Shown here: piece by piece, positions 63,225-64,000 of the stretch
Numbering within the stretch: position 1 is the stretch's first letter
Layout: every line of letters starts with the position of its first letter
DNA from: Acidovorax sp.
Lineage (GTDB): Bacteria > Pseudomonadota > Gammaproteobacteria > Burkholderiales > Burkholderiaceae_C
Length of the DNA: 64,000 nucleotides
NCBI GenBank assembly: GCA_031277855.1
Contig: JAITLO010000008.1
Coordinates: forward strand, 1 to 64,000
Direction of reading: 5' to 3'
Program-made: the position numbers and the translations under genes
Notes under the pieces: model-generated
Database searches by the model: none
Seen by the model: the letters and a program-made list of their open reading frames with translations, nothing else
Told to the model about the DNA's origin: nothing

Positions 63225-63941
63225 TTAAGCGCCTTTCTTCAGGGGCGAGACATTGCCGCTTTGGTGGCTGTCCACGCGGGCGCCGGTGACAAAGTAGGCA
63301 TGCAGGTCGTGGGCAAAGCTGTTGAGGCCGTTGAGCACATTCTTGTTGCCACGTACCAGGGCGTTGTAGCCCAGCACGGCGGGGATGGCCACGGCCAGGC
63401 CGAAGGCGGTCATGATCAGGGCTTCGCCAATGGGGCCGGCCACCTTGTCGATGGATGCCTGGCCCGAGGTGCCAATCGCCACCAGCGCATGGTAGATGCC
63501 CCACACCGTGCCGAACAGACCCACAAAGGGAGCGGTGGAGCCCACCGAAGCCAGCACGGCCAGGCCGGACTGCAGGCGTGCGGTGAATTCGTCGATGCAG
63601 TAGCGCAGCGAGCGGGTCATCCAGTCGCTGATATCCAGTGCGTCATGCAGATGGGCGCTGGTCTTGCGGTGGTGGGCCTGGGCTTCACGGCCTTCCAGGG
63701 CCATGTAGCGGAAGGGGTTGGAAGGATCGGTGTCCAGCTTGTTCAGGCCGGAGCCAAAGTCCGCGCTGTGCCAGAAGTCCTTGGCCTGGCGGGCCTGCTT
63801 TTTGAACTTCACCAGGGCCAGAGCCTTGACGATGATGACCACCCAGGAGGCGATAGACATCAGCAGCAGCAGGATGGCCACGCTGCGTGTGACAAAGTCG
63901 CCTTGTGCCCAGACGTGGGCAATGCCGAATTGGGATTCCAT
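63225..63941 (-). CDS. exbB: MotA/TolQ/ExbB proton-channel family protein ExbB
   Basis: ExbB (238 residues) has three membrane helices: one near the N-terminus (about 19-40), and two later with VGSTAPFVGLFGTVWGIYHA and GEALIMTAFGLAVAIPAVLGY, the pore-lining conserved pair. Adjacent exbD and a TonB gene end upstream show it is ExbB, not TolQ. Confidence 0.93.
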   Translation of the reverse strand: MESQFGIAHVWAQGDFVTRSVAILLLLMSIASWVVIIVKALALVKFKKQARQAKDFWHSADFGSGLNKLDTDPSNPFRYMALEGREAQAHHRKTSAHLHDALDISDWMTRSLRYCIDEFTARLQSGLAVLASVGSTAPFVGLFGTVWGIYHALVAIGTSGQASIDKVAGPIGEALIMTAFGLAVAIPAVLGYNALVRGNKNVLNGLNSFAHDLHAYFVTGARVDSHQSGNVSPLKKGA

Positions 63942-63962
63942 GAAAACTCCTGAGGTGAATGC

Positions 63963-64000
63963 TTATTCGAGTACGAAATTGATGGGCACGATGTTCCACA
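63963..64000 (-). CDS. tonB: Energy transducer TonB, C-terminal fragment
   Basis: Only the last 12 codons are inside the window: WNIVPINFVLE and stop, the usual ending of TonB C-terminal domains. It is the upstream gene of the tonB-exbB-exbD operon for iron-siderophore and similar uptake. The gap to exbB is 21 bp. Confidence 0.8.
   Translation of the reverse strand, partial: WNIVPINFVLE

Overview
The window is from a Gram-negative betaproteobacterium of the family Comamonadaceae, probably Comamonas or a close relative. The evidence is the gene order uvrC-pgsA-hupB-tRNA-Val, two Bug-type solute-binding proteins, a PhaR regulator of polyhydroxyalkanoate metabolism, an EF-P/EarP pair with a rhamnosylatable arginine, and short intergenic repeats of a kind I associate with this family. 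The species is not determined. From about 22.7 kb on, the sequence is GC-rich and looks like core chromosome. The first 22.5 kb, and especially 16.9-21.8 kb, is visibly AT-richer.

Region 1 (1-22.5 kb) is a type VI secretion system. An IS5-type element lies at the left edge. tssA-tssL-tssK-tssJ run leftwards. A TPR lipoprotein gene, tssB, tssC, hcp, tssE, tssF, tssG, clpV and vgrG run rightwards from a shared divergent promoter region. After vgrG comes a cargo module: a DUF4123 adaptor, a large VasX-like membrane-active effector candidate, and two related membrane proteins that are immunity candidates. tssM, tagF and a PAAR gene are not in the window.

Region 2 (22.6-40.6 kb) is mostly metabolic and housekeeping: phaR, rimO, an Lrp-type regulator divergent from a cystathionine beta-lyase-like gene, a Bug/URO-D/semialdehyde dehydrogenase run, efp with earP, a LysR/CoA-transferase/HMG-CoA-lyase-like/Bug cluster, then uvrC, pgsA, hupB and tRNA-Val.

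Region 3 (40.8-49.3 kb) holds an alpha/beta hydrolase and a branched-chain-type ABC importer (livK-G-F-H-M order on the minus strand), preceded by a sigma-54 enhancer-binding regulator. A sigma-54 promoter and tandem palindromic sites are visible in front of livK. A 266-bp MITE follows, then ppiD.

Region 4 (51.3-57.9 kb) starts with two identical tRNA-His genes. It continues with an accessory islet (LuxR regulator, amidase, NCS1 permease) flanked by decayed IS3- and IS5-type transposase fragments, and ends with an AraC regulator and a small unknown gene.

Region 5 (58-64 kb) is thiamine synthesis: thiO-thiS-thiG-thiE on the minus strand behind a TPP riboswitch, with thiD divergent. It ends with exbD-exbB and the last codons of tonB.
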